Positions 26,330 through 34,546 of a DNA stretch of 64,000 bases are shown piece by piece (the first letter of the stretch is position 1; each line of letters opens with the position of its first letter). Origin of the DNA: STF1-184 sp050178795 (GTDB lineage Bacteria > Bacillota > Clostridia > Christensenellales > UBA1242). The notes under the pieces were generated by a model, which was not told where the DNA came from, did not search any database, and saw only the letters and a program-made list of their open reading frames with translations. The translations under genes were made by a program, and so were the position numbers. Location of the stretch: the NCBI GenBank assembly GCA_050178795.1, contig JBFXFT010000008.1, positions 1 to 64,000 of the forward strand, in the 5' to 3' direction.

Positions 26330-26995
26330 ATGTCAAATAAAAAAAGTGTAAAATTTAATATAAATAAATTGAGCAATTTTATTTTGGTTATTACATTTTT
26401 TACCATCATTAGTGTTGTTTTAACCAGTGGTATTACAATGGCTATTTTTGGACTTGGTACAAACGATGACGATGCTGGTATTGGTTTTGGTACAATTCTT
26501 TTAGGCGGTGGCGATATTTCAATGACTAGGGAGGGAGAAAACTTTTCTACCTTGCTGCCTGGCGATGAACTTGAAGTAAAGTTTGAAATTGAAAACACAG
26601 GAACTGCCGATATGAACATAAGGTTTAGAATAGAAATTTCAGACGCTAATGAACAAAATCCAGTTGACGCATCTGCCGTACAACTAACCGATGTTACAGC
26701 TTATTATTTAAATGCTCAAAGTCAACAAGTGGCGGTTGTATATGCTGCGGTTGATTTTAGTGGAACCGTTTGGTACGTAAGAAAAACTCCTTTAATTGGA
26801 GATATTAATACGGAAAATAATTCCCCAGCAGATCACATAACAGTTACCTATGTACTTTCAGGTGAAGAAATGGATGAGACCTATAAAAATGTTGCTTTTA
26901 ATACAGTACTATCTTTAGAGTCTATACAATATGCAAATAATGGAACACAACGTGACCCAACTCTTCCTGATTATAATGTTAACTGGACTGCATAA
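26330..26995 (+). CDS. TasA/camelysin-like surface protein 2
   Basis: A 221-residue homologue of the preceding gene product. It has an N-terminal hydrophobic segment (about 17-40), then FGLGTNDDDAGIGFGTILLGGGD at the presumed SipW-type cleavage region, LPGDELEVKFEIENTGTADMNIRFRIEI in the first sheet and SIQYANNGT near the end. The spacing of these blocks mirrors protein 1, with a longer central loop. AAAGGA precedes the ATG. Tandem copies suggest co-polymerising or alternative surface subunits; that is inference. Confidence 0.75.
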   Translation: MSNKKSVKFNINKLSNFILVITFFTIISVVLTSGITMAIFGLGTNDDDAGIGFGTILLGGGDISMTREGENFSTLLPGDELEVKFEIENTGTADMNIRFRIEISDANEQNPVDASAVQLTDVTAYYLNAQSQQVAVVYAAVDFSGTVWYVRKTPLIGDINTENNSPADHITVTYVLSGEEMDETYKNVAFNTVLSLESIQYANNGTQRDPTLPDYNVNWTA

Positions 26996-27009
26996 TAAAA
27001 TATAAACTA

Positions 27010-27038
27010 AAAAACCACTCAAATTGAGTGGTTTTTTT
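27010..27038. terminator. bidirectional intrinsic terminator
   Basis: AAACCACTCAA / TTGAGTGGTTT with A and T flanks, between convergent genes; overlaps the stop of the minus-strand gene. Confidence 0.85.
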
Positions 27039-28416
27039 ATTCCCCGTCATTAAAACTTAAAACATTGTTAGTTATTGTAAAATAGGCTGGGGAATAGCCT
27101 GAAATATATTTGTCCCAAGTGCCTATTGCTGTTTCTTCTGTTATTTCGTAGAGGCTTGTTGAAGTGTTAAAAGTAAGGACTTTTTTAACTAGTTGATTGT
27201 ATATTCTCATATATACATTTATTACTGAACCGCTTTCGTTTGCGTAGTGAGCGGTAATATTTGTGCCATAGCCTATTTCTAGTTTGTGAAAGTCTTTAAC
27301 CGCATCAAAGAAAAAGTTTGTACCGTCTATTCTTGTTGCTATTATTTTGGCGTTTTTGGCTACCGTGTTGTAACTATCGTCCAAAATTTGTACACCGACC
27401 GCATTTACATAACCGTCAACTAATGGCGAAGTACAGGTTTCTATTGTTCTTGTTGCCCTACTTGAAAAGTCTGCCACTGCGTCATAATAGTACAAATTGC
27501 CAAGTGTGGCAGCAGCAAATATTAGCGAACCGCCATAACCCGTGCTCCCATTGGGTAGAAAGTCGGCGTTGTGACAAGCGGTGGCGTTAAAATATTTTGT
27601 GTCGTCTTCAAAATTTATTATGTAGGTAACACCAGTTCCAACCTTTTTAATTACGCCGAGGTAGGTGGTTTGCCAAACATCATCAATTTTTTGCATTGAG
27701 TGAATAAATTTTTCTCCTATTACGCTCTCTGAATATAGGGTATATTCGGCGCCAAGATTTACGGCACCTATCGGTGCATTTAGGTAGTAGGCATTGCCGT
27801 CCGCTATTTTGCCTATGTAGTATGTGCCCTTATCATAGTGTACTGTGTAAGGGAAAGGAGTTGTTAAAAAGTCTACATTATTGCCCAAAATTTCAAATTC
27901 GGCACTTACTACCTTGTAACTCATTGAGTATAGGGTGCTAGGTGTTATCTTAAAATGAATTTTGTGCCCGACAGCACTTGCTGTATAAGTGGTGGCAAAT
28001 GGAATGGTATAAGCACCCACTGAAGGGCTTGTTAAACTGTAAGAACTTATTTCTACGTCATCCACATAAAGTTGAATAGTTGTATTTAGCGGGTTTTCAT
28101 TTATGTTAATTAAAATATTTGTCTTAATAATTAAGGTGCTGTTTTGGTCACTTGTAAAAAACATAGGAAGTGAAGTAAATGTGCTCGTTAAAGTATAGTA
28201 AATGTTTTGTGTTGTAAGAGCGCCTGTAGTAATAATGGTTCCGGGTGAAGGTGGCGTATAAGGAGTGTCATCAGTGTCGTTTGGGTCTTCTGGTTCAGGG
28301 GTAGCACCATAAAGCACTTCCAAGTCGTAAATTCTTTTGTTTATTGTCGCGAGTTTTTCTTCAATTTCCTCTGCTTTTATGTAGGCAATTTTGCCATAGT
28401 TTGTAATATCGTCCAT
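27037..28416 (-). CDS. fibre-like hypothetical protein with N-terminal coiled coil
   Basis: A 459-residue protein with no signal peptide. Residues 5-35 form a short coiled coil, followed by an acidic Pro/Thr linker (PEPEDPNDTDDTPYTPPSP) and then about 390 residues of beta-rich, Tyr/Thr/Asn-rich sequence. This architecture resembles phage receptor-binding or tail-fibre-like proteins, but there are no phage genes nearby. It has AGAGG before the ATG and is separated from the upstream DAC-like gene by a minus-strand terminator. Confidence 0.5.
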   Translation of the reverse strand: MDDITNYGKIAYIKAEEIEEKLATINKRIYDLEVLYGATPEPEDPNDTDDTPYTPPSPGTIITTGALTTQNIYYTLTSTFTSLPMFFTSDQNSTLIIKTNILININENPLNTTIQLYVDDVEISSYSLTSPSVGAYTIPFATTYTASAVGHKIHFKITPSTLYSMSYKVVSAEFEILGNNVDFLTTPFPYTVHYDKGTYYIGKIADGNAYYLNAPIGAVNLGAEYTLYSESVIGEKFIHSMQKIDDVWQTTYLGVIKKVGTGVTYIINFEDDTKYFNATACHNADFLPNGSTGYGGSLIFAAATLGNLYYYDAVADFSSRATRTIETCTSPLVDGYVNAVGVQILDDSYNTVAKNAKIIATRIDGTNFFFDAVKDFHKLEIGYGTNITAHYANESGSVINVYMRIYNQLVKKVLTFNTSTSLYEITEETAIGTWDKYISGYSPAYFTITNNVLSFNDGE

Positions 28417-28493
28417 AAAAAACCTCTAATTTTTTATAAGAGTTTAAACAATTTAATGTCTGGTTTCAAATTTTACTGCCAAATAATTGCTAT

Positions 28494-28523
28494 AAAAAAA
28501 GGATTATTGTTAATAACCCTTTG
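28494..28523 (-). terminator. intrinsic terminator (minus strand)
   Basis: On the minus strand GGGTTATT / AATAATCC forms a stem with one mismatch followed by a T run; it ends the DAC-like gene. Confidence 0.75.
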
Positions 28524-28542
28524 TTTTTAATAGATATAGTTT

Positions 28543-29592
28543 TTATTGTTTTACCCTTTCAAAGAACACTTCGCCGTCTTGGCTTTGGAAGTAGGCACCA
28601 ATAATGCCTTTACGCCTTGAATTAATAACAGTATAAGCGGCTCTCTTTCGCGCTCCGCCAACTATTGTTCTAGTCCTATTGGTGTTGGTTTCTACAAATA
28701 CGTTATATGCCCTTATTCTTCCTGCGTTGTCTACTATTGTTATGCCGTCATAGTTTAACATATCAATAAATAGTTCTGCAACCGCCACAAGTTTTGTCTC
28801 ATTAAAACTCTTGCTTTGCAAAAATAGTTTAGAAAACTCAATGGGAGTTTCAAGCCAAATGCCATCGGACAAGAAGCCCTTGTCTTCATAGTCTCTATCA
28901 ACAACTATACATATTGCGCCGTGTATGTTTTTAAAGGCGTTTTCAAAAATGTTTTCATAAAGCGTTTTAACTTCGCGAAGTTTCTTTTGCGTCGTCCTTA
29001 GTTTGCTAAAACTTGCATCAATAAATTCTTTAATTTCATCTTCAAAGGCATCGTGATTGATAGTGGTTAAACTTAAATTTATGTTTAATCGTCTTTCGTT
29101 TAAACTTTTTAGACTTATTAGGTTTGAACTAAACGATTCTAGTATAATAAGTTTTAAGTTTTCATTTTCGTGCTTTACTTTTAAAATGTCGCTCGCCAGT
29201 GCTATTTGTGCAAAGTTTCTTTCTTTAATACTATTTAAGGTTTTACAAATACCATAAATGTATTGGTCGCCCTTTATGTCTATAAACACGCACCAATCAT
29301 GCCTGCTAAAAGACATTAGCGATTTCATTCTAACGTTAAAAAAACTATCATCAGTGTCTTTAAATATGTTTAAGTCGTAACTTTGAGGTACGGACTTTAC
29401 AACTTCTTGTATATTGTTTGTAAGTAGGATAGTTGGTCGTAATTTTAAGCCCTCTTCTTCATAGTTTCCTATCTTATAGAAAAAGTCAATAAATCTGGCC
29501 TTGAGCTTTAGGGGGAATTCCGAAAATTCTTCTTTTAAAAAGTCGTTTACTGCATTTTTTGCGTTGTCATAAAAAATGTTCGTTATTTCCAT
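28543..29592 (-). CDS. DAC-like (DACNV-type) nucleotide-binding sensor protein
   Basis: A 349-residue soluble protein. The C-terminal 75 residues align by motif with the diadenylate cyclase fold of DisA/CdaA: YDGITIVDNAGRIRAY (281-296) corresponds to the DGA motif and GGARKRAAY (312-320) to the RHR motif, followed by GAYFQSQDGEVFF. The SQDG ending is typical of predicted sensor domains of the DACNV group. DGA is DGI and RHR is RKR, so cyclase activity is doubtful and ligand sensing is likelier. The N-terminal 270 residues are unassigned. Confidence 0.6.
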   Translation of the reverse strand: MEITNIFYDNAKNAVNDFLKEEFSEFPLKLKARFIDFFYKIGNYEEEGLKLRPTILLTNNIQEVVKSVPQSYDLNIFKDTDDSFFNVRMKSLMSFSRHDWCVFIDIKGDQYIYGICKTLNSIKERNFAQIALASDILKVKHENENLKLIILESFSSNLISLKSLNERRLNINLSLTTINHDAFEDEIKEFIDASFSKLRTTQKKLREVKTLYENIFENAFKNIHGAICIVVDRDYEDKGFLSDGIWLETPIEFSKLFLQSKSFNETKLVAVAELFIDMLNYDGITIVDNAGRIRAYNVFVETNTNRTRTIVGGARKRAAYTVINSRRKGIIGAYFQSQDGEVFFERVKQ

Positions 29593-29746
29593 AAAAAACC
29601 CTTCTCCCTATATTCAATATTTAGTATTTTCAGTTTAGCACAAAAAAATTAAAAAGGCATAATATTTTGCCTATTTAATTTTAAAAATTCAAAAAAAGAT
29701 TTATTTTTATAAATAATTATTCTGGCGTTAAAATTTTATATCAGTA

Positions 29747-29776
29747 TTGACTTTTTTCCACACTATATGGTATACT
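29747..29776 (+). promoter_or_regulatory. promoter of the 232-residue helical gene
   Basis: TTGACT (29747-29752), 18-nt spacer, TATACT (29771-29776). Confidence 0.7.
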
Positions 29777-29812
29777 TAATATAGTCAGAACAACAATATT
29801 TTGAGGTAAGTG

Positions 29813-30511
29813 ATGAGAAACGAAATTGCTCAAAAAAAATTATTGATTGCAGAAAGAGAACTTTTAATAAAGAAGGAAAAATCTGTTTTAGACGAAAAGG
29901 TGCTTCAATATTATGGCAGCGTTCTTACCAACCTCTTAACAAACGATTTTGATGCAGAAAAACAAGGCGATGAAATCGTTTTATTAGAGGACAACAAACT
30001 AGAAATTTATAAACAATTAAAGGAAGCCGAAAACAAGTATTTAAATTTGCTTCTAATTTTAAAACAGACACAAAACAATATAGATAAAAAATATGCAACA
30101 TCCGCAATATTTTTGTATAACAAAATGTTAGACGGCAAACAATCTGCAGAACAAAGATGTGAAATTATGAAAAGCGTAATGAGGACTGTTTCACAATATG
30201 AAATGCGTCTAAGAGCAAAGTTTAATTTTAGAGAGCATTTAGAAAATATGCGTCAAGCAGAAGCAAACTTTAACTACTGCAAAAGCCTAGCGGTTGACAA
30301 TGGCATTGATGTGGCTAAAATGGATGACTTACTATATATAGGCAAATCTGAAGTGCTTACCGAAAATAAAATTTTACACCTAGCAATAGATAAGGCAAAA
30401 ACTTTTGAAGAAGAACAACCAGAGTTTGCAACAATAGGCAAGTATACAAAAGAGATAGAAAAAACAAAAGTAGAACTTGGTGCAGATGCTCAAGCAGGGC
30501 CTAGCAGATAA
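29813..30511 (+). CDS. hypothetical coiled-coil protein, 232 residues
   Basis: A soluble, almost wholly helical protein; the first 100 residues are heptad-rich (repeated Leu/Ile with Glu/Lys). No known domain. ATG 29813 is chosen over the in-frame GTG at 29810 because GAGGT at 29803 is better spaced. It has its own promoter and terminator. Confidence 0.6.
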   Translation: MRNEIAQKKLLIAERELLIKKEKSVLDEKVLQYYGSVLTNLLTNDFDAEKQGDEIVLLEDNKLEIYKQLKEAENKYLNLLLILKQTQNNIDKKYATSAIFLYNKMLDGKQSAEQRCEIMKSVMRTVSQYEMRLRAKFNFREHLENMRQAEANFNYCKSLAVDNGIDVAKMDDLLYIGKSEVLTENKILHLAIDKAKTFEEEQPEFATIGKYTKEIEKTKVELGADAQAGPSR

Positions 30512-30534
30512 AATTAGTTGCAATATTAATATTT

Positions 30535-30563
30535 AAAAAGTGCAGTATATTGCGCTTTTTTTA
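30535..30563 (+). terminator. intrinsic terminator
   Basis: AAAAAGTGCA / TGCGCTTTTT stem with one G-U, then T. Confidence 0.8.
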
Positions 30564-30699
30564 TTGAAATTAACGCTTTTTCACTGTTTTTTATGTGTTT
30601 TTTGACAAATTGGTGCAAAAAATATTTAACTTTATTTATTTGCTTTTTTTAAATATTGCTGTTATAATTTTATAATGACAAGATAAGGAGGAGCAGTTT

Positions 30700-31095
30700 A
30701 TGAATGTTTTACCAAAAGATTTGGCCACTCTAAGACGCTTGTTGGAAGAAAAGATGGATGCAAGGCGTCGTGCCAAGATTTCATTTAATAAGTTTTTAGA
30801 CACAGAGGATTCTGAAATATATGACAAATTCATAGGCGAACCAGTTGAAGCGGCTAAGGCCTTAAACAAGTCAAAAGAAGAAATTAAGGAAATAAGACAA
30901 AAAGGCATAGAACTTTACGAGGCAGAGTTAGCAAACGCTAAACAAAAAAAATTAAAGGAATTAAAAGTAAAAGATATTAAAGACGATATTAAAGTAATTA
31001 ATGCCGCAATAAGCAAAGCCGAAGAGGAAGAGTCAGAAGAAAAAGATCAAAATACTCCAAGCTACAATAAATTTAATATGGGCTTTAGTATGTAA
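30700..31095 (+). CDS. hypothetical charged coiled-coil protein, 131 residues
   Basis: A small soluble protein, Lys/Glu-rich and helical, with a near-continuous coiled coil from about residue 45 to 110 and a short Asn/Met-containing tail. AAGGAGGAG lies before the ATG, an unusually strong ribosome site. No domain recognised. Single-gene unit. Confidence 0.6.
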   Translation: MNVLPKDLATLRRLLEEKMDARRRAKISFNKFLDTEDSEIYDKFIGEPVEAAKALNKSKEEIKEIRQKGIELYEAELANAKQKKLKELKVKDIKDDIKVINAAISKAEEEESEEKDQNTPSYNKFNMGFSM

Positions 31096-31120
31096 GATAT
31101 TTCAAACAGAGTGGAAACAA

Positions 31121-31148
31121 AAACGCACGAGATGATTGTGCGTTTTTT
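31121..31148 (+). terminator. intrinsic terminator
   Basis: AAACGCAC (31121-31128) pairs with GTGCGTTT (31138-31145), then T run. Confidence 0.85.
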
Positions 31149-31241
31149 AATGTTAAAAATTTTTATTAAGAGTGGGTTTTGTTTGACAGTTTTTAACTAT
31201 AAAAGTAAACTTAGTCTATAAAAAGTTGAGGGCTAAATAAT

Positions 31242-32033
31242 ATGAAAAAAGTTGTTTTAATAACTGGTGCCAGCCAAGGTATTGGGCTAGCAACTGCTAA
31301 TTTTTTGATTGACAAGGGTCTTATAGTTTATGGGCTAAGTAGACGTGCACCTAAGACACCTCAAAAATATAACTTTATTGAGGGCGATGTAACGGACGAA
31401 GCTAGCATAAAACACGCACTTGAAGAGATTAATAAAAAAGAAGGCAGACTTGACATTGTAATAAATAACGCAGGTATGGGCATATCTGGTGCTAGCGAGT
31501 ACACAACAAAAGAAGAAATAGAAAAGATATTTAGTGTAAATGTTTTTGGCGTATTTACGGTATGTAATTTAGCGATACCATATTTAAGAAAAAGTAAAGG
31601 GCAAATAATAAACATAGGCAGTGTAGCAGGGGAACTTTATATTCCTTTTCAAAGTTATTATTCTGCCACAAAGGCGAGCATTGAAAGTTATTCAATAGCA
31701 CTAAGGGGTGAACTAAAACCTTTTGGCATTAGGGTAAGCGTAGTTTTACCAGGGGACACTAAGACAAATTTTACCTTTAATAGGGAAAAGAGCGAAATAT
31801 TAAGAGATGAAATATATGGCGATAGAATTAGTCATAGTTTAGAGGTTATGGAGCACGACGAACAAAATGGTATGCCAGCAACCAGCGTTTCAAAAGTCAT
31901 TTATAAACTTACAAAAAGTAAAAATCCAAGTATAGTAAAAACTGTGGGTTTTAAGTACAAATTGTTTATATTTTTAAAGCGTATTGTCCCAGCAAAATTT
32001 TTGAATTATATTATTTATAAAATTTACGGATAG
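31242..32033 (+). CDS. short-chain dehydrogenase/reductase
   Basis: A 263-residue classical SDR. TGASQGIG (8-15) is the cofactor-binding glycine motif, NNAG is at 75-78, and the catalytic set is Ser127 (IGSVAG), Tyr140 and Lys144 (YSATK). The Arg pair after strand 2 (LSRR) suggests NADP preference. The C-terminus is hydrophobic and basic, suggesting peripheral membrane association, as in lipid- or sterol-acting SDRs; the substrate is unknown. Confidence 0.88.
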   Translation: MKKVVLITGASQGIGLATANFLIDKGLIVYGLSRRAPKTPQKYNFIEGDVTDEASIKHALEEINKKEGRLDIVINNAGMGISGASEYTTKEEIEKIFSVNVFGVFTVCNLAIPYLRKSKGQIINIGSVAGELYIPFQSYYSATKASIESYSIALRGELKPFGIRVSVVLPGDTKTNFTFNREKSEILRDEIYGDRISHSLEVMEHDEQNGMPATSVSKVIYKLTKSKNPSIVKTVGFKYKLFIFLKRIVPAKFLNYIIYKIYG

Positions 32034-32047
32034 AAATTTTTTAACTA

Positions 32048-32077
32048 TTGACTACAAACTCTAAAGTGGTGTAAAAT
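32048..32077 (+). promoter_or_regulatory. promoter of the J-domain gene, apparently leaderless
   Basis: TTGACT (32048-32053), 18-nt spacer, TAAAAT (32072-32077). The -10 box ends only 6 nt before the ATG at 32084, and no Shine-Dalgarno is present. Confidence 0.6.
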
Positions 32078-32083
32078 TAAAGT

Positions 32084-32551
32084 ATGGATAACTATTACAA
32101 CATTCTTGGCGTTAAAGCAACCGCTACAGAAAAAGAACTACGAGATGCTTACTTAAAACTTATAAAAAAATATCACCCAGACCAATTTAAGGGCGATAAA
32201 GTTTTTGCGGAGGACATTTCTGCGACCATAAATTTAGCATATACAGTTTTGAGTGAACCAGATAAGAGGGCAGAATACGATAGAAAATTAGAGGTGTTTA
32301 GTAAACAAGGCAAAGTTGATGTTGAAGACCACATAAAGGCCGCTAGGGTTTATGAAAAGCAAAACCTAAAAAAGGCAAAAATAAATAAAGACCTTAATCA
32401 AGAACCACTAAATATTGAAAAGAAAACACACACAAAACCAGTAGATATGGAAAGAAAACAACTGCTTAAAGAACTAAGTGCTTTAAGAGGGCTTATAATA
32501 TTTTTATTGCTGATAATAGGATTACTATTTTTCGCTTATATCAATTCGTAA
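32084..32551 (+). CDS. membrane-anchored J-domain protein
   Basis: A 155-residue protein with an N-terminal J domain (residues 3-70, HPD at 31-33) that would stimulate an Hsp70 ATPase. It lacks the G/F and zinc-finger regions of DnaJ, has a charged linker and ends in one transmembrane helix (about 133-153), so the J domain faces the cytosol at the membrane. The promoter -10 box is so close to the ATG that the mRNA is probably leaderless. Confidence 0.82.
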   Translation: MDNYYNILGVKATATEKELRDAYLKLIKKYHPDQFKGDKVFAEDISATINLAYTVLSEPDKRAEYDRKLEVFSKQGKVDVEDHIKAARVYEKQNLKKAKINKDLNQEPLNIEKKTHTKPVDMERKQLLKELSALRGLIIFLLLIIGLLFFAYINS

Positions 32552-32559
32552 AAAATAAA

Positions 32560-32586
32560 AAACTGTCATTACGACAGTTTTTTTAA
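32560..32586. terminator. bidirectional intrinsic terminator
   Basis: AACTGTC / GACAGTT stem with T run, between convergent genes. Confidence 0.8.
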
Positions 32587-32596
32587 TATTGTTATT

Positions 32597-33019
32597 TTAA
32601 AGTGTTCTTAAAACTTTGTTGACTGCGCCCATATCGCACTTGCCAGCATAGTTTTCTTTAAAATGCCTCATAACGCTTGGCATGCTTTTATCTTCAAGTT
32701 TTGAAATTATGTTTTTTATTTCAGACTCTGACAGCATTTTGGGCAAATACTCATTTATTATTGCTTGTTGTTTTAAGGTGTCATTATATGCTTCGTGGTT
32801 GCCAACTTTTTCGTAGTTTTCTGCCTCTTCGGAAAGTTCTTTTATTGTCTTTTGAATTATTTTTATTACATCAACATCTGTAAGTTCTTCGCCCACAACT
32901 CTCTTTTCAATTCCTGCTAAACTTGCTTTATTTAGTATTATGCTATATATGGTTCTTGCTGTTTTATCTTTGTTTCTCATAGCGTCCATATTGGCTTTTT
33001 TTAATTCATCAATAATCAT
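32597..33019 (-). CDS. YqeY/GatB-like domain protein
   Basis: A 140-residue protein of the YqeY family, matching the tRNA-binding tail domain of GatB/GatE: an N-terminal helical part (RTIYSIILNKASLAGIEK) and the C-terminal block FKENYAGKCDMGAVNKVLR near the C-terminus. Its exact role is unknown; it may bind tRNA or act with amidotransferases. I take ATG 33019, with AAGGAG inside the end of the upstream hydrolase gene, leaving a 4-nt gap and suggesting translational coupling. Confidence 0.82.
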   Translation of the reverse strand: MIIDELKKANMDAMRNKDKTARTIYSIILNKASLAGIEKRVVGEELTDVDVIKIIQKTIKELSEEAENYEKVGNHEAYNDTLKQQAIINEYLPKMLSESEIKNIISKLEDKSMPSVMRHFKENYAGKCDMGAVNKVLRTL

Positions 33020-33023
33020 TTTG

Positions 33024-33938
33024 TTAATTCTCCTTAATTTTGACATTTTCTAAAACAAATTTTAATATGTCCTCGTATACCGCTTTTCTATTTACTTCGT
33101 TTAATACTTCGTGCCTGTCGTTTTCGTATACTTTAACTTCAACTTTGTTTACGCCACACTTTTTATAAAACTCGTCAAGTTTTTTCACTAGAGCACCATT
33201 TTTGGTTAAAGCGTCCTTTTGACCAGATAGTATAAGCATTGGTATTTTAGGGCTTATTTTTTGAAGGTTTTTAGTTTTGTATATGTCTAAAACCCCTTTT
33301 AAAAAGTACTTATAAAAATTGTAACTAAAAATTTTGTTGCAGTAGCGGTCAACGCGTTGTTTTTGTTGTTCGTCTTTGTCGCTTGTTAGCCAATTTCTGT
33401 CTACAAATGAGCGGTTATATTTTTGAAAACTCATATTAGAAATTAATCTCGCTGGGGCATTCACGCCCTTAACTTTTGTACCGATTAACGAAATTAGTTT
33501 GCCAAACAAAACCGATGGCGCATTTTTCAAATAACTTGAACCAGATAGTATTAGGGCAGAGTGTCTATTATATAACTCGTTATAGCGCTGTGCTATAAAG
33601 GAGCCAAAACTATGACCTAAAACTATAAGGGGCAATTTGTATTTATCTATTAAATATTCCGAAAAATAAATTTGGTCGCGAACCGTATCGTAAAAAATAT
33701 CTTTTTCATATTTGCCAATTCTATTTAATTCGCCCGCTGTCTTGCCGTGAGCCCTGTGATCGTTAATAAAAACTATAAAACCATTTGCATTTAAAAAATT
33801 TATTACATTTTCATATCTTTTAGAGTGCTCTGCCATTCCGTGAATAATTTGCACTACCGCGCGTGGTTTTTTGACCTCATCATACTCATAAGCAAATAAC
33901 TTTGTATCGTCAAAACTTGGTAAAAATCTTCCTTCCAT
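33024..33938 (-). CDS. alpha/beta hydrolase (monoglyceride lipase-like)
   Basis: A 304-residue cytosolic serine hydrolase. The catalytic triad is visible: nucleophile Ser110 in GHSFGS, Asp242 in SGQKDAL and His276 in DRHEVLNE; the oxyanion block IIHGMAEHS and the DHRAHGKT motif are typical of lysophospholipase/monoacylglycerol lipases of the Hydrolase_4 group. It is the first gene of a two-gene minus-strand operon with the YqeY-like gene. Confidence 0.87.
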   Translation of the reverse strand: MEGRFLPSFDDTKLFAYEYDEVKKPRAVVQIIHGMAEHSKRYENVINFLNANGFIVFINDHRAHGKTAGELNRIGKYEKDIFYDTVRDQIYFSEYLIDKYKLPLIVLGHSFGSFIAQRYNELYNRHSALILSGSSYLKNAPSVLFGKLISLIGTKVKGVNAPARLISNMSFQKYNRSFVDRNWLTSDKDEQQKQRVDRYCNKIFSYNFYKYFLKGVLDIYKTKNLQKISPKIPMLILSGQKDALTKNGALVKKLDEFYKKCGVNKVEVKVYENDRHEVLNEVNRKAVYEDILKFVLENVKIKEN

Positions 33939-34113
33939 AAAAACTCCATTTACTTGTAAATAAGACTAAGCATATTTTAACACAAGTTTTTAAAATATAA
34001 AAATAAAAAAGATACACTAAAAAACTATAATATTTTAAAATGTTTGTTTTTATTGTTTTTACAAAATAATTATAGTATAATAACTTTATAATAACTGTAA
34101 AGGAATTTTAATT

Positions 34114-34536
34114 ATGGAAAAGAAGACTTTAGCAGACAATTTGGTAACCGTTAGGATGCTACTAGAAAACATTTGTGATGGGTTTGATGTTGCTTGCAAT
34201 AGCAAAAAAAACTTGCTTACTTCTAAAGTAAAAATGTTGCACCTTTTAAATCAATCTGGCAAACTTAGCCCAAGTTTAATAATTTGTAAACTTGGCGTAG
34301 CGAAGAGCAACCTTGCAATTTTAGCAAGTGGCATGATAAGGGAAAACCTAATAACCAAACTTGAAGACGAGTTTGACAAAAGGGTAATATACTATCAAAT
34401 AACACCTAAGGGTAAAGAACTTTTAGATGTGTCTTTAAAGACTATTGACGCCCAAATTTGTGACTGCTCTATGAATGCTGGAAAATGTAAAGTACTAAAC
34501 AAAAAATTAGAGGAAATAATTAAAATTTTAGGTTAA
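34114..34536 (+). CDS. MarR-family transcriptional regulator
   Basis: A 140-residue winged-helix protein: helical N-terminus, recognition region ICKLGVAKSNLAILASGMIRENLI, and wing LEDEFDKRVIYYQITPKGKELL. It contains seven or more Cys residues, including a CDCSMNAGKC cluster in the C-terminal dimerisation region, which could bind metal or sense oxidation. It is followed after only 10 nt by cysS, so the two are cotranscribed, an unusual pairing. Confidence 0.75.
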   Translation: MEKKTLADNLVTVRMLLENICDGFDVACNSKKNLLTSKVKMLHLLNQSGKLSPSLIICKLGVAKSNLAILASGMIRENLITKLEDEFDKRVIYYQITPKGKELLDVSLKTIDAQICDCSMNAGKCKVLNKKLEEIIKILG

Positions 34537-34546
34537 GGGGCAAACT

